64,000 nt of DNA, from NCBI RefSeq assembly GCF_029222925.1, contig NZ_JARHUI010000002.1, forward strand, positions 124,001 through 188,000, in the 5' to 3' direction. Position 1 is the stretch's first letter. Each line of letters begins with the position of its first letter. Shown piece after piece: positions 18,337-29,563 of this stretch. Both the position numbers and the translations under genes were made by a program. This stretch comes from Algoriphagus sp. CAU 1675. Its GTDB lineage: Bacteria; Bacteroidota; Bacteroidia; Cytophagales; Cyclobacteriaceae. The notes beneath the pieces were generated by a model that did no database searches, was not told the DNA's origin, and saw only the letters and a list, made by a program, of their open reading frames with translations.

Positions 18337-21300
18337 TTGAACTTTCGGACGATACTGATTTTTTGCAGAGGAAAGTTTCGGAGCAGCTATATAGCATGCT
18401 TCCTACTTTTTGGCTTGCTCCTGAGTTTTTCGCCAATACAGGCTCAACAAACCCAAACCGATAGTACCCAATCCCGTTTGGACTCCCTGAACAGGCGAAG
18501 AATATCCCCCTCGTTTTTGCTTTGGCAAAATATGAGGACCAGGCCTCTATTTCCTTATAGAAACCCCTTCTTACAACCTTCCTCACCATTTCTTCCATCC
18601 CCTTTATTTAACCAGCAAGTTGAGGTAAAAATTGACTCCACCCTTCGGTACAATATTGTGGATGAAATTGACAGTACCCGATTGGGGAATGAACAGGAAT
18701 ATGATTTCGAAGAATTCTCCAAAATTCAAGAATACAAAGTCAGACAGGATTATTGGAGGAGCAGGGCCAGAGGAGGCGACGGGGAAAGTGCGGTAGAAGG
18801 AAGAGGTATGATTCCTCCACTGACCGTCAGCCCAAACTTTGACCGGATATTTGGAGGAAGCGACATCAACATCCAGCCTACAGGATATGTCAACCTGGAT
18901 TTTGGGGCAATTTTTAGAAGAATTGACAATCCTACACTTCCCATTCGTCAGCAGAGAAATGGAGGCTTCAATTTTGACCAACAAATCCAAATGGCTGTAA
19001 ATGGCTCTTTGGGTGAAAAAATGAAGATTGGAGCCAATTTTGACTCCAACAATTCCTTTGACTTCCAAAATCAATTGAAACTGGAATACGACGGTTTCGA
19101 GGAGGATATTTTTCAATCCATAGAAATTGGAAATGTGAGCATGCCTGTTCAAAACAGACTGATCCAAGGTGCTCAGAATCTTTTTGGAGTCAAGACCCAA
19201 ATGCAGTTTGGCAAACTAAATGTCACTGCCGTTGCATCCACCCAAAGAGGTCGCAGGGACAACTTAGTCATAGATGCCAATGGACAAGGAAGAAGTTTTG
19301 ACATCCAAGCGTCCAAGTACGATGAAAACAGACACTTTTTCCTGGCTCATTTCTTCCGTGATAATTACGAGAGATGGCTGAGAGGCTTGCCCCAAGTACT
19401 TTCTGGAGTCAATGTGACAAGGATTGAAGTCTATATAATGAACCGTGCAGCAAACACGGAGACCCTCAGAAATTTTGCGGCATTTATGGACTTGGGTGAA
19501 GGACAGGTACTGCTCAATCCCAACAACCCAAACATTGGTACGGGGACACCCGGTGCTCCTGCCAGCAACAGTTCGAACAACCTTTTCAGCAATATTTCAA
19601 GCAACCCAAGCTTCAGACCCTTCGATACCGGATCCAGAACCTTGGAAAGCAGTCTGGGTTTAAGAAAAGGAGTGGATTTTGAACAGATCAATGGAGCCAG
19701 AAAACTGGATCCGACCGAGTTCTTTTTCAATCCCCAACTGGGCTACCTTTCTCTTTTCAGAAGGTTACAGAATGATGAGGTATTGGCAGTTTCTTTTGAA
19801 TACACCTATAACGGGCAGGTGTATAAAGTAGGTGAACTTACCGAAGACTACCAGAACCGTCAGGAAGATGAACTCATATTTCTAAAACTCCTACGTCCCG
19901 CAAGGATCAACCCACGGGTTCCTACTTGGGATTTGATGATGAAAAACGTCTACAGCCTGAATGCGAGCCAAATCCTCCGGGATGGTTTCCAGCTTCAGGT
20001 GATTTATAGAGATGACCGAACCGGACTGGACAACCCTTCCTTACTTGAAGGGGAAAATGTGAAAAACATTCCTTTGATCCGTTTGACTGGATTGGACAAT
20101 CTCAACCCACAAAATGACCCTGCTCCTGACGGGAATTTTGACTTTGTTGAAGGATTGACCATGATTTCAAACAGGGGTTTATTGATTTTCCCTGTTTTGG
20201 AACCTTTTGGTTCGAATTTGGATGAGAAATTCCTCCCCGGTGAAATCGTCCTCAAAGAAAAATACGTGTACGACACACTTTACAGGACGACTCAGGCAGA
20301 TGCTGAACTGGTCACCAGGCTCAACAAATATTTTATCAAAGGACGGCTTACCGCGGGATCTGCCAGCGAAATACAGCTACCGGGTCTGAATATTTCCCCG
20401 GGCTCAGTAATTGTGCAGGCAGGAAATATTCCCTTGACAGAAGGGGTCGATTACACCATCGATTACAACGTCGGAAGATTGGTAATTATCAATAATGCCA
20501 TACTTCAATCCGGGAAGCAAATCAATGTCAGTTTTGAAAAAGCCGATCTGGTTTCTTTCCAAACCAGAAGCTTATTAGGTACACGATTAGACTATCTCTT
20601 TAGCGATAAATTCAATCTGGGTGGTACATTCCTCTACCTAAATGAAAGGCCGAACGTAACCAGGATTGCTACCGGAAACGAAACATTGAGAAATAGCCTT
20701 TGGGGCCTAGATGCCAATTTTAGTGATGAATCCCGATGGTTGACCAAACTTGCCGATGCGCTGCCTTTTACTGATACCAAGGAAACTTCCCTGATTCAAG
20801 TAAGTGGAGAGTTTGCACAGTTGCTGCCGGGCACGTCCAATCGTGTAAATGGGGACCAAGCTTCCTATATTGATGATTTTGAGGCGGCCATTACTCCCTT
20901 TAACCTCGGAGGAGCTGCGAATCAAAACTGGAAGCTTTCATCCACTCCACAGACACCAGACAATCGCTTTGATTTGAGTATGCAAACGGAGGACAATCTG
21001 GGAGCTACATACCGAAGAGCGAGATTGGCCTGGTACAACATTGACAATATTTTTTACAGAGAAAACGGGCTGGGAGTACCATCCAATATCACCAGAGAAG
21101 ACCGTAGAAACCACTATGTAAGAAGAGTGGTGCCTCAGGAGATTTTCCCACAACAGGACCGGGATGTAATCATCACACCTGAGCCGCTTTTTGAAATGGC
21201 CTATTTCCCGAGCGAAAGAGGGATGTATAATTACAACCCGAATTTGACATCAAATGGCCTTCTTCCCAACCCCAAGCAGAACTACGGAGGGGTTACAAGA

Positions 21301-24300
21301 GCCATTACGACCGAGGTTGATTTTGACCGGACAAATATCGAGTACATTGAATTCTGGATGCTAGATCCCTTTATCCAGGGAGAAAATGGCAGGGTCTTGG
21401 ATGGAATCTTCAACCAGAACAATACCACCGGTGGAAAACTATATATCAACCTCGGGGATATTTCGGAAGATGTCCAAAAAGACGGTAGACATGCCTTTGA
21501 AAATGGCCTTCCGGCAGATGGTGATCCAGCCGAAACCGGCCAAAATGAATGGGGAAGAATCACTAGGGAACAATTCCTTTTGCCGGCCTTTGACAACTCT
21601 GAGTCCTCCAGAGAAAATCAGGACGTAGGTTTGGATGGACTTAAAAACGAAGACGAGGCAGCATTTTTCAAATCACGATTCCTAGATAGACTCAGTGTGA
21701 CCCAGCAAGCCCGAAATCAAATTTTAGAGGATGTGTCAGGGGATTTATTTCAGTATTATCTGGATGAAAGATTTGACCAACAGGATGTGAAAATCCTCGA
21801 GAGATATAAAAAATTCAACGGTCTTGAAGGAAATACGCCTGTAACCGCAAATCAAAACCTACCCTATACCCCATCGGGATCGAACACACCTGACAATGAG
21901 GACTTGAATACGGATAACACCATCAACGAACTCGAAAACTACTACGAGTACGAAATTGATCTTCGTCCAGGGAACTTGATCGTAGGTGAAAATTATATTG
22001 TTGACAAAGTAACTCACAACGAAGGAGGGGAGAATGTAAACTGGTATTTATTCAGAATTCCAGTTAGACAACCAGACCGGGTTCAGGGGGACATCACAGG
22101 TTATAAATCCATTCGCTGGATGAGAACCTATCTGACGGACTTTGAGCAGCCAGTGGTATTAAGAATGGCCAATTTCCGCATGATCGGTAGTCAGTGGCGT
22201 GTTTTCCAAGAGTCACTCTTTGAGCGGGGCTTCTTTGAAATTCCAGAACCAGATAATTCCAATGTGACTGTGGATGTAGTAGGAATTGAGGAAAATTCCC
22301 AAGGAAGCGCTACACAAAGTCCTTATGTCCTCCCTCCAGGTATCAATCGTGACAGAGACAATACCTCAACTGTGGAGAGAAGACTGAATGAACAGTCCTT
22401 GAGAATCTGTGTGGAGGATTTGGCTCCAAGAGATGCCCGCGCGGTATTTAAAAACGTTACCTTGGATTTGGTACAGTTTGAGCGGATCAAGATGTTTTTC
22501 CATGCGGATAGTGAGGATGCACTGGACGGGGAAGTAACTGCATTTTTGAGATTGGGCACAGATTACACAGACAATTATTACGAAATCGAAGTTCCTCTGA
22601 TCATTACCCCTAAAGGAACCAGGGACCCTCGTCAAATATGGCCTTTGGAAAATGAGATCGACATTGCGATCCAGGAAATTGTAGGCGTGAAAATCGACAG
22701 GGATAATGAACGTGTTCCGCTCAATCTCCCCTACTCCAAGCAGATCAGACAGTACAAAGTTACGGTAGTAGGTAGGCCTGAACTCAGCCAAACCCAAGGA
22801 AGTATGATCGGGGTTCGAAACCCTGGAACAGGAACCGGGGCAAGCAAAAGTATTTGTCTATGGGCCAACGAACTTCGGGTAACCGGATTTACCAAATCCA
22901 ATGGATGGGCCGCAAATGCCTTCATGAATGCAAAAATTGCAGATGTCGCAGTGGTTTCTGCCTCTATCAGACATAACTCAATTGGCTTCGGTGGATTGGA
23001 AACCAGACTTTCTCAAAGAGCAAGACAGGCTACCACCCAATACGACATTTCCACCAATGTGGATGTTCATAAGCTCCTTCCTGCCCAATTGGGAGTGAGT
23101 ATCCCTATGTATTTCAGTATTGAAAATTCAACTACGAAACCTGAATATGATCCACTCAATCCTGATGTTCCTTTTGAACTGGCTTTGAGGAAATTTGAAA
23201 CCAATGCTGGCCGGGATGCCTATCGGGAAATAGCTTTGGATCAATTGGAACGAAAAAATATCAGCTTCAACAATGTCCGGAAAATGAAATCCAACCCGGA
23301 CGCTCCAAGCAGACTGTATGACTTGAGTAATTTCTCGGTTTCCTATGCCTATGGAAATGTAAAGCAAACCAACGCTCAGATCCAGAATTACAATTTTGAA
23401 ACCTACAAAGGAAACATCACTTATAGTTTCCAACCCAAACCATGGACACTCGAACCATTCAAAAACTCAGGATGGCTGAGTTCAAAACATCTGAAGTTGA
23501 TCAAAGACTTCAACCTGAACCTGTCTCCTACCCTCATGTTGGCAAGATTGGATGTAGATCGACGATTCCTCAGATCCCAATACCGAAACGATCAATTGAG
23601 TACTTCAGGAGTGGATCCACTTTTCCAAAAAAGCTTCTTTGTAAACCGCTTTTACACCCTTAATTGGGATTTGACCAAAAACCTGCGGGCGGATTATACC
23701 GGATCGGTAATGGCCGTAGTGGATGAACCTCAGGGTGATCTGGATACAGAACAGAAAATTGACTCCGTAAGAACCAATTTCTGGAGGTTTGGAAGAAGGA
23801 CCAATTACAATCATACCGCTACAGTCAATTACAAAATTCCATTTGAAAAAATCCCGACTCTGGATTGGATCAGAGCAGATTACAAATATGGGGCGACCTA
23901 TACCTGGCAGACTGGAGCTATTGGCCAAAGAGACACCTTGGGTAATATTATCCAAAATACCAGAGACCAATCCCTCACCGGTAAATTGGATTTGATCAGA
24001 CTCTATAATAAAAACAAAAAACTGGAGGCATTAAATGCACCCAAGCGTCCATCCATCCCGGGTAGACAAAGTGTCAATGCAGAAGACACAATCGGAACCC
24101 CTTTCTCAAACAAAATCCTCAAATTCATGATGATGGTGAAAGAAATCACCTTCAATTATGGGTTGGTGGAAGGTACCTTCCTTCCGGGATATTTACCCAA
24201 TACAGGATTATTGGGAATGGACCGTGCATTCACAAACCCTGGCCTCTCTTTCCTATTTGGCAGTCAAAATCCACAAATCAGAAATGAATTGGCACTTCGG

Positions 24301-25467
24301 GGAGTAATGGCACCAAGTGCCGAACTGACCCAGCCATTCCGGCAAAACCGAGCAATGAATCTTCGTTTGGGCGGTTTGGTTGAGCCATTCCAGGATTTTA
24401 GAATCACCCTAAATGCTGAAAAACGGGAAACCGGCGAATTCAGGGAAATATTCAGGAACTCTACAGACAACCCCGGGGAATTTGTTTCTATCAGTCCAAA
24501 CCGAATCGGAGGCTATAGTATCACCACAATCATGTTAGGAACCTCATTCAAAACAGATGATTTTGAAAACAACTCTCCGCTGTTTAATCAGTTTGAGTCC
24601 TACCGATCCATCATCAAAAGCAGACTGGATGCAGAAAGCGCCGGAGGGGAATACGGGATAAACGGACAGGATGTATTGATCCCAGCGTTTTTGGCGGCGT
24701 ATAGAGGTAAAGACCCCGAAACTGCCACTTTGAACCCTTTCCCTAAAACCCCACTTCCCAACTGGAGACTTGATTATAGAGGACTTTCAAGATTGAAAGG
24801 CTTAAGTGATGTATTCAGTAGCATAAACATAACGCATGCTTACACCTCCACTTACGATGTGAGCAATTTCTCCAATTCCCTCCAATACCAGCAGGGACTT
24901 GAGCTCTACAATACGTTGCAGGAAATTGCCAGACCTAGCCTTACCAATGAACAGGGGCAGTTTATTCCGATTTATGTACTCAACCAAGTGGTATTGACCG
25001 AACGGTTCTCTCCATTGATCGGAGTGGACTTGCTGACTAAAGACCGCTTGAACATCGCCGTGCTTTATAATAAGGAAAGAAACTTGGGATTGAATTTTTC
25101 CAATTCCCAAATAACAGAACAAAGAAGTAATGACTTTGGGGTAAATATTGGCTATACGAAAGCCGGTATGAAGGTACCATTCAAAATACAGGGAAGGGAA
25201 ACGGTATTGAAAAACGACCTTCAACTCAGAATGGACATGAAAGTGGTTGATACCAGACAGGTACAGCGAAAAATCGAAGAGGGAAGTACTGTGACCAATG
25301 GAAATCTGAATATTCAGGTCAGACCGACCATCAGTTATGTCATCAACCAAAACCTAAATCTGACTCTTTACTTTGACAGAACCATTAACGATCCAAGGGT
25401 AACCACAGCCTATAAACGAGCTTCTACTGCCTTTGGTGGACAACTGAGATTTAATTTATCACAATAG
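18337..25467 (+). CDS. sprA: Type IX secretion outer-membrane translocon SprA
   Basis: A 2376-residue SprA, the very large single-chain beta-barrel that forms the type IX protein-conducting channel of the Bacteroidota outer membrane and is needed for gliding in relatives. A signal peptide (residues ~1-38, ending SPIQAQQ) is followed by a beta-rich sequence to the C-terminal strand [16 protein letters not shown]. Conserved stretches include [57 protein letters not shown] and [20 protein letters not shown]. Translation starts at TTG 18337; the first in-frame ATG comes about 65 residues later and would delete the signal peptide. It follows ruvA by 12 bases. Confidence 0.95.
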   Translation: MNFRTILIFCRGKFRSSYIACFLLFGLLLSFSPIQAQQTQTDSTQSRLDSLNRRRISPSFLLWQNMRTRPLFPYRNPFLQPSSPFLPSPLFNQQVEVKIDSTLRYNIVDEIDSTRLGNEQEYDFEEFSKIQEYKVRQDYWRSRARGGDGESAVEGRGMIPPLTVSPNFDRIFGGSDINIQPTGYVNLDFGAIFRRIDNPTLPIRQQRNGGFNFDQQIQMAVNGSLGEKMKIGANFDSNNSFDFQNQLKLEYDGFEEDIFQSIEIGNVSMPVQNRLIQGAQNLFGVKTQMQFGKLNVTAVASTQRGRRDNLVIDANGQGRSFDIQASKYDENRHFFLAHFFRDNYERWLRGLPQVLSGVNVTRIEVYIMNRAANTETLRNFAAFMDLGEGQVLLNPNNPNIGTGTPGAPASNSSNNLFSNISSNPSFRPFDTGSRTLESSLGLRKGVDFEQINGARKLDPTEFFFNPQLGYLSLFRRLQNDEVLAVSFEYTYNGQVYKVGELTEDYQNRQEDELIFLKLLRPARINPRVPTWDLMMKNVYSLNASQILRDGFQLQVIYRDDRTGLDNPSLLEGENVKNIPLIRLTGLDNLNPQNDPAPDGNFDFVEGLTMISNRGLLIFPVLEPFGSNLDEKFLPGEIVLKEKYVYDTLYRTTQADAELVTRLNKYFIKGRLTAGSASEIQLPGLNISPGSVIVQAGNIPLTEGVDYTIDYNVGRLVIINNAILQSGKQINVSFEKADLVSFQTRSLLGTRLDYLFSDKFNLGGTFLYLNERPNVTRIATGNETLRNSLWGLDANFSDESRWLTKLADALPFTDTKETSLIQVSGEFAQLLPGTSNRVNGDQASYIDDFEAAITPFNLGGAANQNWKLSSTPQTPDNRFDLSMQTEDNLGATYRRARLAWYNIDNIFYRENGLGVPSNITREDRRNHYVRRVVPQEIFPQQDRDVIITPEPLFEMAYFPSERGMYNYNPNLTSNGLLPNPKQNYGGVTRAITTEVDFDRTNIEYIEFWMLDPFIQGENGRVLDGIFNQNNTTGGKLYINLGDISEDVQKDGRHAFENGLPADGDPAETGQNEWGRITREQFLLPAFDNSESSRENQDVGLDGLKNEDEAAFFKSRFLDRLSVTQQARNQILEDVSGDLFQYYLDERFDQQDVKILERYKKFNGLEGNTPVTANQNLPYTPSGSNTPDNEDLNTDNTINELENYYEYEIDLRPGNLIVGENYIVDKVTHNEGGENVNWYLFRIPVRQPDRVQGDITGYKSIRWMRTYLTDFEQPVVLRMANFRMIGSQWRVFQESLFERGFFEIPEPDNSNVTVDVVGIEENSQGSATQSPYVLPPGINRDRDNTSTVERRLNEQSLRICVEDLAPRDARAVFKNVTLDLVQFERIKMFFHADSEDALDGEVTAFLRLGTDYTDNYYEIEVPLIITPKGTRDPRQIWPLENEIDIAIQEIVGVKIDRDNERVPLNLPYSKQIRQYKVTVVGRPELSQTQGSMIGVRNPGTGTGASKSICLWANELRVTGFTKSNGWAANAFMNAKIADVAVVSASIRHNSIGFGGLETRLSQRARQATTQYDISTNVDVHKLLPAQLGVSIPMYFSIENSTTKPEYDPLNPDVPFELALRKFETNAGRDAYREIALDQLERKNISFNNVRKMKSNPDAPSRLYDLSNFSVSYAYGNVKQTNAQIQNYNFETYKGNITYSFQPKPWTLEPFKNSGWLSSKHLKLIKDFNLNLSPTLMLARLDVDRRFLRSQYRNDQLSTSGVDPLFQKSFFVNRFYTLNWDLTKNLRADYTGSVMAVVDEPQGDLDTEQKIDSVRTNFWRFGRRTNYNHTATVNYKIPFEKIPTLDWIRADYKYGATYTWQTGAIGQRDTLGNIIQNTRDQSLTGKLDLIRLYNKNKKLEALNAPKRPSIPGRQSVNAEDTIGTPFSNKILKFMMMVKEITFNYGLVEGTFLPGYLPNTGLLGMDRAFTNPGLSFLFGSQNPQIRNELALRGVMAPSAELTQPFRQNRAMNLRLGGLVEPFQDFRITLNAEKRETGEFREIFRNSTDNPGEFVSISPNRIGGYSITTIMLGTSFKTDDFENNSPLFNQFESYRSIIKSRLDAESAGGEYGINGQDVLIPAFLAAYRGKDPETATLNPFPKTPLPNWRLDYRGLSRLKGLSDVFSSINITHAYTSTYDVSNFSNSLQYQQGLELYNTLQEIARPSLTNEQGQFIPIYVLNQVVLTERFSPLIGVDLLTKDRLNIAVLYNKERNLGLNFSNSQITEQRSNDFGVNIGYTKAGMKVPFKIQGRETVLKNDLQLRMDMKVVDTRQVQRKIEEGSTVTNGNLNIQVRPTISYVINQNLNLTLYFDRTINDPRVTTAYKRASTAFGGQLRFNLSQ

Positions 25468-25491
25468 ATTTTATTCATGTCCGAATCGTCT

Positions 25492-25499
25492 TATTTTTG
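25492..25499 (+). promoter_or_regulatory. Possible -7 box for gcvH
   Basis: TATTTTTG matches TAnnTTTG and lies 25 bases before the gcvH ATG, giving a plausible transcription start near 25506. No TTG stands at the usual distance, so the promoter would be weak or the match may be chance in AT-rich DNA. Confidence 0.4.
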
Positions 25500-25523
25500 G
25501 GTCCTATTTTAAAATCATCAACT

Positions 25524-25904
25524 ATGAATTTCCCTCAAGAATTAAAGTACACCAAAGACCATGAATGGGTAAAAATCGATGGTGACGTCGCTACTATCGG
25601 AATTACTGAGTTTGCTCAATCCGAACTTGGTGACATCGTCTATGTTGAAGTTGAAACCGTAGGCGAAACCATTGATGCGGGTGAGGTTTTTGGTACCGTG
25701 GAAGCTGTTAAAACTGTTTCTGACCTATTTATGCCTATCTCAGGTGAGATTATGGAATTCAACGAAGAGCTGGAAGGTTCTCCTGAATTGGTCAATGAAT
25801 CTCCATATGAATCAGGCTGGATGGTCAAGGTGAAAATCAGCGGAGACCTTCCTTCAGACCTTCTTTCAGCAGAGGAATATGCTGAACTAGTAGGGAAAGA
25901 TTAA
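25524..25904 (+). CDS. gcvH: Glycine cleavage system H protein
   Basis: A 126-residue lipoyl carrier of the glycine cleavage system, which shuttles the aminomethyl group between the P, T and L proteins. The fold starts [20 protein letters not shown], and the lipoylated lysine is K63 in [20 protein letters not shown]. The C-terminal [12 protein letters not shown] and [10 protein letters not shown] are typical. I chose the ATG at 25524 because it begins at the usual family start, whereas an upstream in-frame ATG at 25497 lies within the probable promoter. The partner genes gcvT and gcvP are not nearby. The VanZ-like gene follows after 10 bases. Confidence 0.95.
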   Translation: MNFPQELKYTKDHEWVKIDGDVATIGITEFAQSELGDIVYVEVETVGETIDAGEVFGTVEAVKTVSDLFMPISGEIMEFNEELEGSPELVNESPYESGWMVKVKISGDLPSDLLSAEEYAELVGKD

Positions 25905-25914
25905 TCCAAGAATA

Positions 25915-26283
25915 TTGCGACTGAGCCTGAGTATAATCTGGTTGGTGATTTTGGCCTTTGCCATGCTTACCCCAGGTGACAAGTTTCCTGAAGTGGATGT
26001 GTTCGATTTTCAAGACAAACTGATCCACTTTGTTAGCTTTGGCTTACTCAGCTTTCTTTGGGCTGGAATCGGTGTACACTCAAAATTCAAGAATTGGCTT
26101 CCATCCAATTGGAAGCAGTTTTTGATCTTCGGTTTTTTACCGTGCATCCTTTTTGAGTATGGGCAACTTTATATTCCCAACCGGACTTTCGATTACTTCG
26201 ACCTGATAGTCAATATACTAGGATGTTTTGCTGGATTGTTTGCATATTTTAAGATTCCACTCACATCTTCACGCTTGGATTAA
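25915..26283 (+). CDS. VanZ-like membrane protein
   Basis: A small 122-residue integral membrane protein with about four membrane helices. It begins with a hydrophobic helix ending AMLTPGDKFPEVDVFDFQDKLIHF; the motif with P-G-D, then DK-IHF, is the common signature of VanZ-like proteins. Further helices are SFGLLSFLWAGIG, FLIFGFLPCILFEYGQLYI and VNILGCFAGLFAYF; the Y/R-rich ERGQ-type motif of VanZ appears here as EYGQLYIPNRTFDYFDLIVN. The start is a TTG; the first ATG in frame would delete the first helix. Function is unknown: VanZ itself gives teicoplanin tolerance, but most family members are uncharacterised. It is probably co-transcribed with gcvH. Confidence 0.8.
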   Translation: MRLSLSIIWLVILAFAMLTPGDKFPEVDVFDFQDKLIHFVSFGLLSFLWAGIGVHSKFKNWLPSNWKQFLIFGFLPCILFEYGQLYIPNRTFDYFDLIVNILGCFAGLFAYFKIPLTSSRLD

Positions 26284-26351
26284 TGCATTAGAATCCTTAG
26301 AATTGTTAATCTGAAATAGAAAGATATTAACCTGTATAAACCAAATTCGCC

Positions 26352-27029
26352 ATGGAAGTAAAAAAGACTCCCGGTGCTGACCTCACCAAAAAATCAGGAA
26401 TGTTCCTGAACCTAGGTTTGGCAGTTGCTGTTGGTGTGACTCTTGCTGCCTTCGAATGGAAGTCATTTGACGACGGTGCCTTGATGGATCTCGGCATGGC
26501 AAATGACAACTTTGAAGAATTGCTGGATATTCCAATTACCGAACAGCCACCACCACCACCACCGCCGCCAGTTGAGCAGCCAATCATTCAGGAAATCCCT
26601 GATGAAGTTGAAATCGAAGAGAAAATTGAAGTAAACTTCGATGTGGACGTGAAGGAAGAGACTGTGATCAAAGAAGTAGTTATTGCTGAAGCCCCAGTTG
26701 AGGAAAAAGCTGACGAAATCTTTGACGTAGTAGAAACTCAGCCTCAGCCACCAGGTGGTATGTCAGGTTGGAACCAGTATCTTTCCAAAAACCTAAAGTA
26801 CCCAACTCAAGCTAGAAGAATGGGTATCGAAGGAACAGTAATCGTGGTATTCGTAATCAATACTGACGGATCTATCCAAGATGTGGAAGTATTGAGAGGT
26901 ATCGGAGGCGGTTGCGATGAGGAAGCTGTTGAGGTAGTTAAGAATGCTCCTAAATGGGAACCTGGTAAGCAAAGAGGCCGTCCTGTACGTACTCGTATGA
27001 GACTTCCAATCCGATTCAAACTGAGCTAA
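26352..27029 (+). CDS. TonB-like energy transducer (first of a tandem pair)
   Basis: A 225-residue TonB-like protein: a short cytoplasmic N-terminus, one membrane helix (GMFLNLGLAVAVGVTLAAF, residues ~17-35) followed by EWKSFDDG, a proline block (eight consecutive prolines near residues 63-72), an acidic linker, and a C-terminal TonB domain (~136-225) with YPTQARRMGIEGTVIVVFVI and SIQDVEVLRGIGGGCDEEAV. TonB couples proton motive force from ExbB/ExbD to outer-membrane receptors. No exbB, exbD or receptor gene is adjacent. The C-terminal domain is very close in sequence to that of the next gene, implying a duplication. A terminator follows at 27053-27084. Confidence 0.9.
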   Translation: MEVKKTPGADLTKKSGMFLNLGLAVAVGVTLAAFEWKSFDDGALMDLGMANDNFEELLDIPITEQPPPPPPPPVEQPIIQEIPDEVEIEEKIEVNFDVDVKEETVIKEVVIAEAPVEEKADEIFDVVETQPQPPGGMSGWNQYLSKNLKYPTQARRMGIEGTVIVVFVINTDGSIQDVEVLRGIGGGCDEEAVEVVKNAPKWEPGKQRGRPVRTRMRLPIRFKLS

Positions 27030-27052
27030 TTCAGCCAGATATCGATAACAAG

Positions 27053-27084
27053 AGACTAGTCCAATTGGGCTAGTCTTTTTTTTT
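27053..27084 (+). terminator. Intrinsic terminator after the first TonB-like gene
   Basis: A ten-pair stem (27053-27062 with 27067-27076, one G-T pair) with an AATT loop is followed by a run of T. It ends transcription of the first TonB-like gene, so the second copy needs its own promoter in the 100 bases that follow. Confidence 0.8.
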
Positions 27085-27187
27085 GTTTACAACATTTTTT
27101 AACCCAGTTAATCATTGTTAACAAATTAGTTTTTAAAAAGACTAGTGGGTAATTTCTTTGGTATGTTTTAACCAAATCAATTACACC

Positions 27188-27859
27188 ATGGAACACAAGA
27201 AAAATTCAAAAACGGATTTAAGAAGATGGTCAGGAGTGATTTTTAACCTGAGCTTAGCAGTAAGTATGTTATTGGTATTGCTTGCTTTTGAATGGAAAAG
27301 TTATCAAGAAGGGCCCTTAAAACAAATCCAGGCCAGCCAGGAACAATGGGATGACTTGGATGTCCCTATCTCAATTCAGACACCTCCTTCCCCACCTCCA
27401 CAGGTTGCTCTGATTATTATCCAAAAGCCAGATGATATTCAAGTTGAGGATCTGGATTATGAAATAGACGTTAATACCACGGAGACAACCGTGATTCCGG
27501 AGGTAGTATTGGTTGACAGCCCACCAATTGAAGAGGAAGCCGATGAAATTGTGGATTTCACCGAAGTCCAGGCAAGCTTTAAAGGAGGAATGGACGCTTG
27601 GTACGAATACCTGAGAAAAAACCTCACCTACCCTTCCCAAGCTAGAAGAATGGGAATAGAGGGAACAGTTTTGGTCCGCTTTGTAGTCAACAAGGATGGA
27701 TCGGTACAGGATGTGGAGGTGCTGCGAACTATTGGAGGTGGATGTGACGAAGAGGCTATGAAAGTCATTCAAAATTCCCCAGCCTGGAACCCGGGGAAAA
27801 TGAGAGGAATCCCGGTAAGATCAAGGCAAGTCATCCCCATCAAATTTAAATTGAACTAG
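27188..27859 (+). CDS. TonB-like energy transducer (second of a tandem pair)
   Basis: A 223-residue paralogue of the preceding protein. It has a single membrane helix (GVIFNLSLAVSMLLVLLAF, ~17-35) followed by EWKSYQEG, a much weaker proline region (TPPSPPPQ), an acidic linker, and a TonB C-terminal domain from about residue 134 (YPSQARRMGIEGTVLVRFVV, then SVQDVEVLRTIGGGCDEEAM). I chose the ATG at 27188; an upstream in-frame GTG or ATG would extend the cytoplasmic tail with unrelated sequence. The terminator between the genes suggests separate regulation. The shorter, proline-poor linker should be less extended, so the two copies may serve different receptors. Confidence 0.88.
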   Translation: MEHKKNSKTDLRRWSGVIFNLSLAVSMLLVLLAFEWKSYQEGPLKQIQASQEQWDDLDVPISIQTPPSPPPQVALIIIQKPDDIQVEDLDYEIDVNTTETTVIPEVVLVDSPPIEEEADEIVDFTEVQASFKGGMDAWYEYLRKNLTYPSQARRMGIEGTVLVRFVVNKDGSVQDVEVLRTIGGGCDEEAMKVIQNSPAWNPGKMRGIPVRSRQVIPIKFKLN

Positions 27860-27966
27860 GCATCCACAGGAATCGATCATTTTTTTGCGGAAAGAGCAAA
27901 GTGTGATTTTCGGTAGATAGTTATTCTTGGAAAAATTTTATTTTCAAGGATATCTAATCATCATCC

Positions 27967-29538
27967 ATGCAAAACACCAATCTCTTTCCGCTTTTACTTT
28001 TGTTGCTTTTGTTTTCCTGCAACAGCATCAACGACACCCAATACGATATCCTAATCAAAGGAGGGATTATTTATGATGGCAGCGGTACGGACCCCTTCCA
28101 AGCAGACATTGGAATCAAAGAAGATAAAATCATCAAAATCGGAGATTTAGCAGGAGCGAGTGCAGATCAGGTCATTGATGCCAATGGACTTGCAGTCAGC
28201 CCGGGATTTATTGATATGCATACCCATTTAGAGCCTATCATGGAAATGCCTCTCGCTGAAAGCTTACTTCGTCAAGGAGTTACTCTTGCCTTGGGAGGTC
28301 CGGATGGCGGAGGACCTTGGCCGTTCGGAGCCTACCTTGATTCTTTGGATCAAATGGAGATCGGTCCCAATCTAGCTTATTTGGTAGGGCATAATACTAT
28401 CCGAAGAAAAGTCATGGGTAATGAGGATAGGGAACCAAGTACCGAAGAACTCGACACTCTTAAATCCTATGTACAGAAGGCAATGGATGACGGTGCCTTT
28501 GGGATTTCTACAGGATTGAAATATTTGCCTGGGACATTTGCCAAACTGGATGAGGTGGTCGCGTTATCCAAAGTAGCCTCTGAGAACGGAGGAATTTACA
28601 CTTCACACTTAAGAGAGGAAGGTTTGGGTCTCCTGGATGCTGTCAAAGAGGCAATTGTGATATCCAAACAAGCTTCTATCCCGGTTGTTTTGACACATCA
28701 TAAGGCCATTGGGGTGAAAATGTGGGGAGCAAGCTCCCAAACTTTGGCCTTGGTAGATTCTGCAAGAAATGTGGGGCTGGACATCATGATGGACCAATAT
28801 CCTTATGCGGCCAGTCATACGGGAATTAGTGTATTAATCCCAAGCTGGGCATTGGAGTCCAACAAATTTGCTGAGCGAGTAAAAGATCCAGTACTGAAAG
28901 ACAGTATTAAAAACGGAATCATTTTCAATATTCTCAATGATCGGGGTGGAAGTGATCTTAGAAGGGTACAATTTTCAAGAGTGGCTTGGAACAAGGAACT
29001 GGAAGGCAAAACTCTACAAGATTGGGCACTTATGGAAGGAATGGAACCAACTGTAGAAAATGGCGCTGAACTCGTAATTCAAGCCGAGCTTAATGGAGGC
29101 ACCGGAACGATTTACCATGCTATGGATGAACGAGATGTGGAAAACATCATGAAACATCCTATGACAATGATTGGATCCGACGGAAGACTTTCCCGCCCGG
29201 GAGAAGGGCACCCTCACCCGAGGGCCTACGGAACTTTCCCAAGAGTTTTGGGTCATTATGTACGGGAAAAAGGAGTATTGGATCTGAAAACAGCCATTTA
29301 TAAAATGACTGGACTTTCTGCGAAAAGATTGGGCTTGACTGACCGGGGCTTGATCCGTGAAGATAATTATGCAGACATAACGATCTTTGATCCCAATTCT
29401 ATTATCGACAAATCAACATTTACCGATCCCCACCAGTATCCAGAGGGAATAGAATACGTCATCGTCAACGGTGCACCTTTGGTAGAAAGGGGAGAATTCC
29501 TTTCAAAAGGTGCCGGTGTTGTACTGCGCAAAAAATAA
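27967..29538 (+). CDS. N-acyl-D-amino-acid deacylase-like amidohydrolase, lipoprotein
   Basis: A 523-residue amidohydrolase-superfamily enzyme with a lipoprotein signal (LLLLLLLFSC, Cys at ~18). Metal-site motifs are IDMHTHLEP near residue 82, VVLTHHKAIG near 240 and IGSDGRLSRPGEGHPHPRAY near 400, followed by GTFPRVLGHYVREK, which closely fits D-aminoacylase-type enzymes that hydrolyse N-acyl-D-amino acids. The usual C-terminal ADITIFDPNSI and EYVIVNGAPLVERGEF close the small beta domain. An envelope-anchored location would suit scavenging of D-amino acid derivatives, for example from peptidoglycan; that is inference. The gene is single and ends in the bidirectional terminator at 29538-29563. 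Confidence 0.87.
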   Translation: MQNTNLFPLLLLLLLFSCNSINDTQYDILIKGGIIYDGSGTDPFQADIGIKEDKIIKIGDLAGASADQVIDANGLAVSPGFIDMHTHLEPIMEMPLAESLLRQGVTLALGGPDGGGPWPFGAYLDSLDQMEIGPNLAYLVGHNTIRRKVMGNEDREPSTEELDTLKSYVQKAMDDGAFGISTGLKYLPGTFAKLDEVVALSKVASENGGIYTSHLREEGLGLLDAVKEAIVISKQASIPVVLTHHKAIGVKMWGASSQTLALVDSARNVGLDIMMDQYPYAASHTGISVLIPSWALESNKFAERVKDPVLKDSIKNGIIFNILNDRGGSDLRRVQFSRVAWNKELEGKTLQDWALMEGMEPTVENGAELVIQAELNGGTGTIYHAMDERDVENIMKHPMTMIGSDGRLSRPGEGHPHPRAYGTFPRVLGHYVREKGVLDLKTAIYKMTGLSAKRLGLTDRGLIREDNYADITIFDPNSIIDKSTFTDPHQYPEGIEYVIVNGAPLVERGEFLSKGAGVVLRKK

Positions 29539-29563
29539 AAAAAGGGGCCTAGGCCCCTTTTTT
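29538..29563. terminator. Bidirectional terminator between amidohydrolase and yicC
   Basis: A perfect 26-base palindrome: six A, GGGGCCT, then AGGCCCC and six T. It touches the stop of the plus-strand amidohydrolase and the stop of the minus-strand yicC, so one element can end both converging transcripts. Confidence 0.85.
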
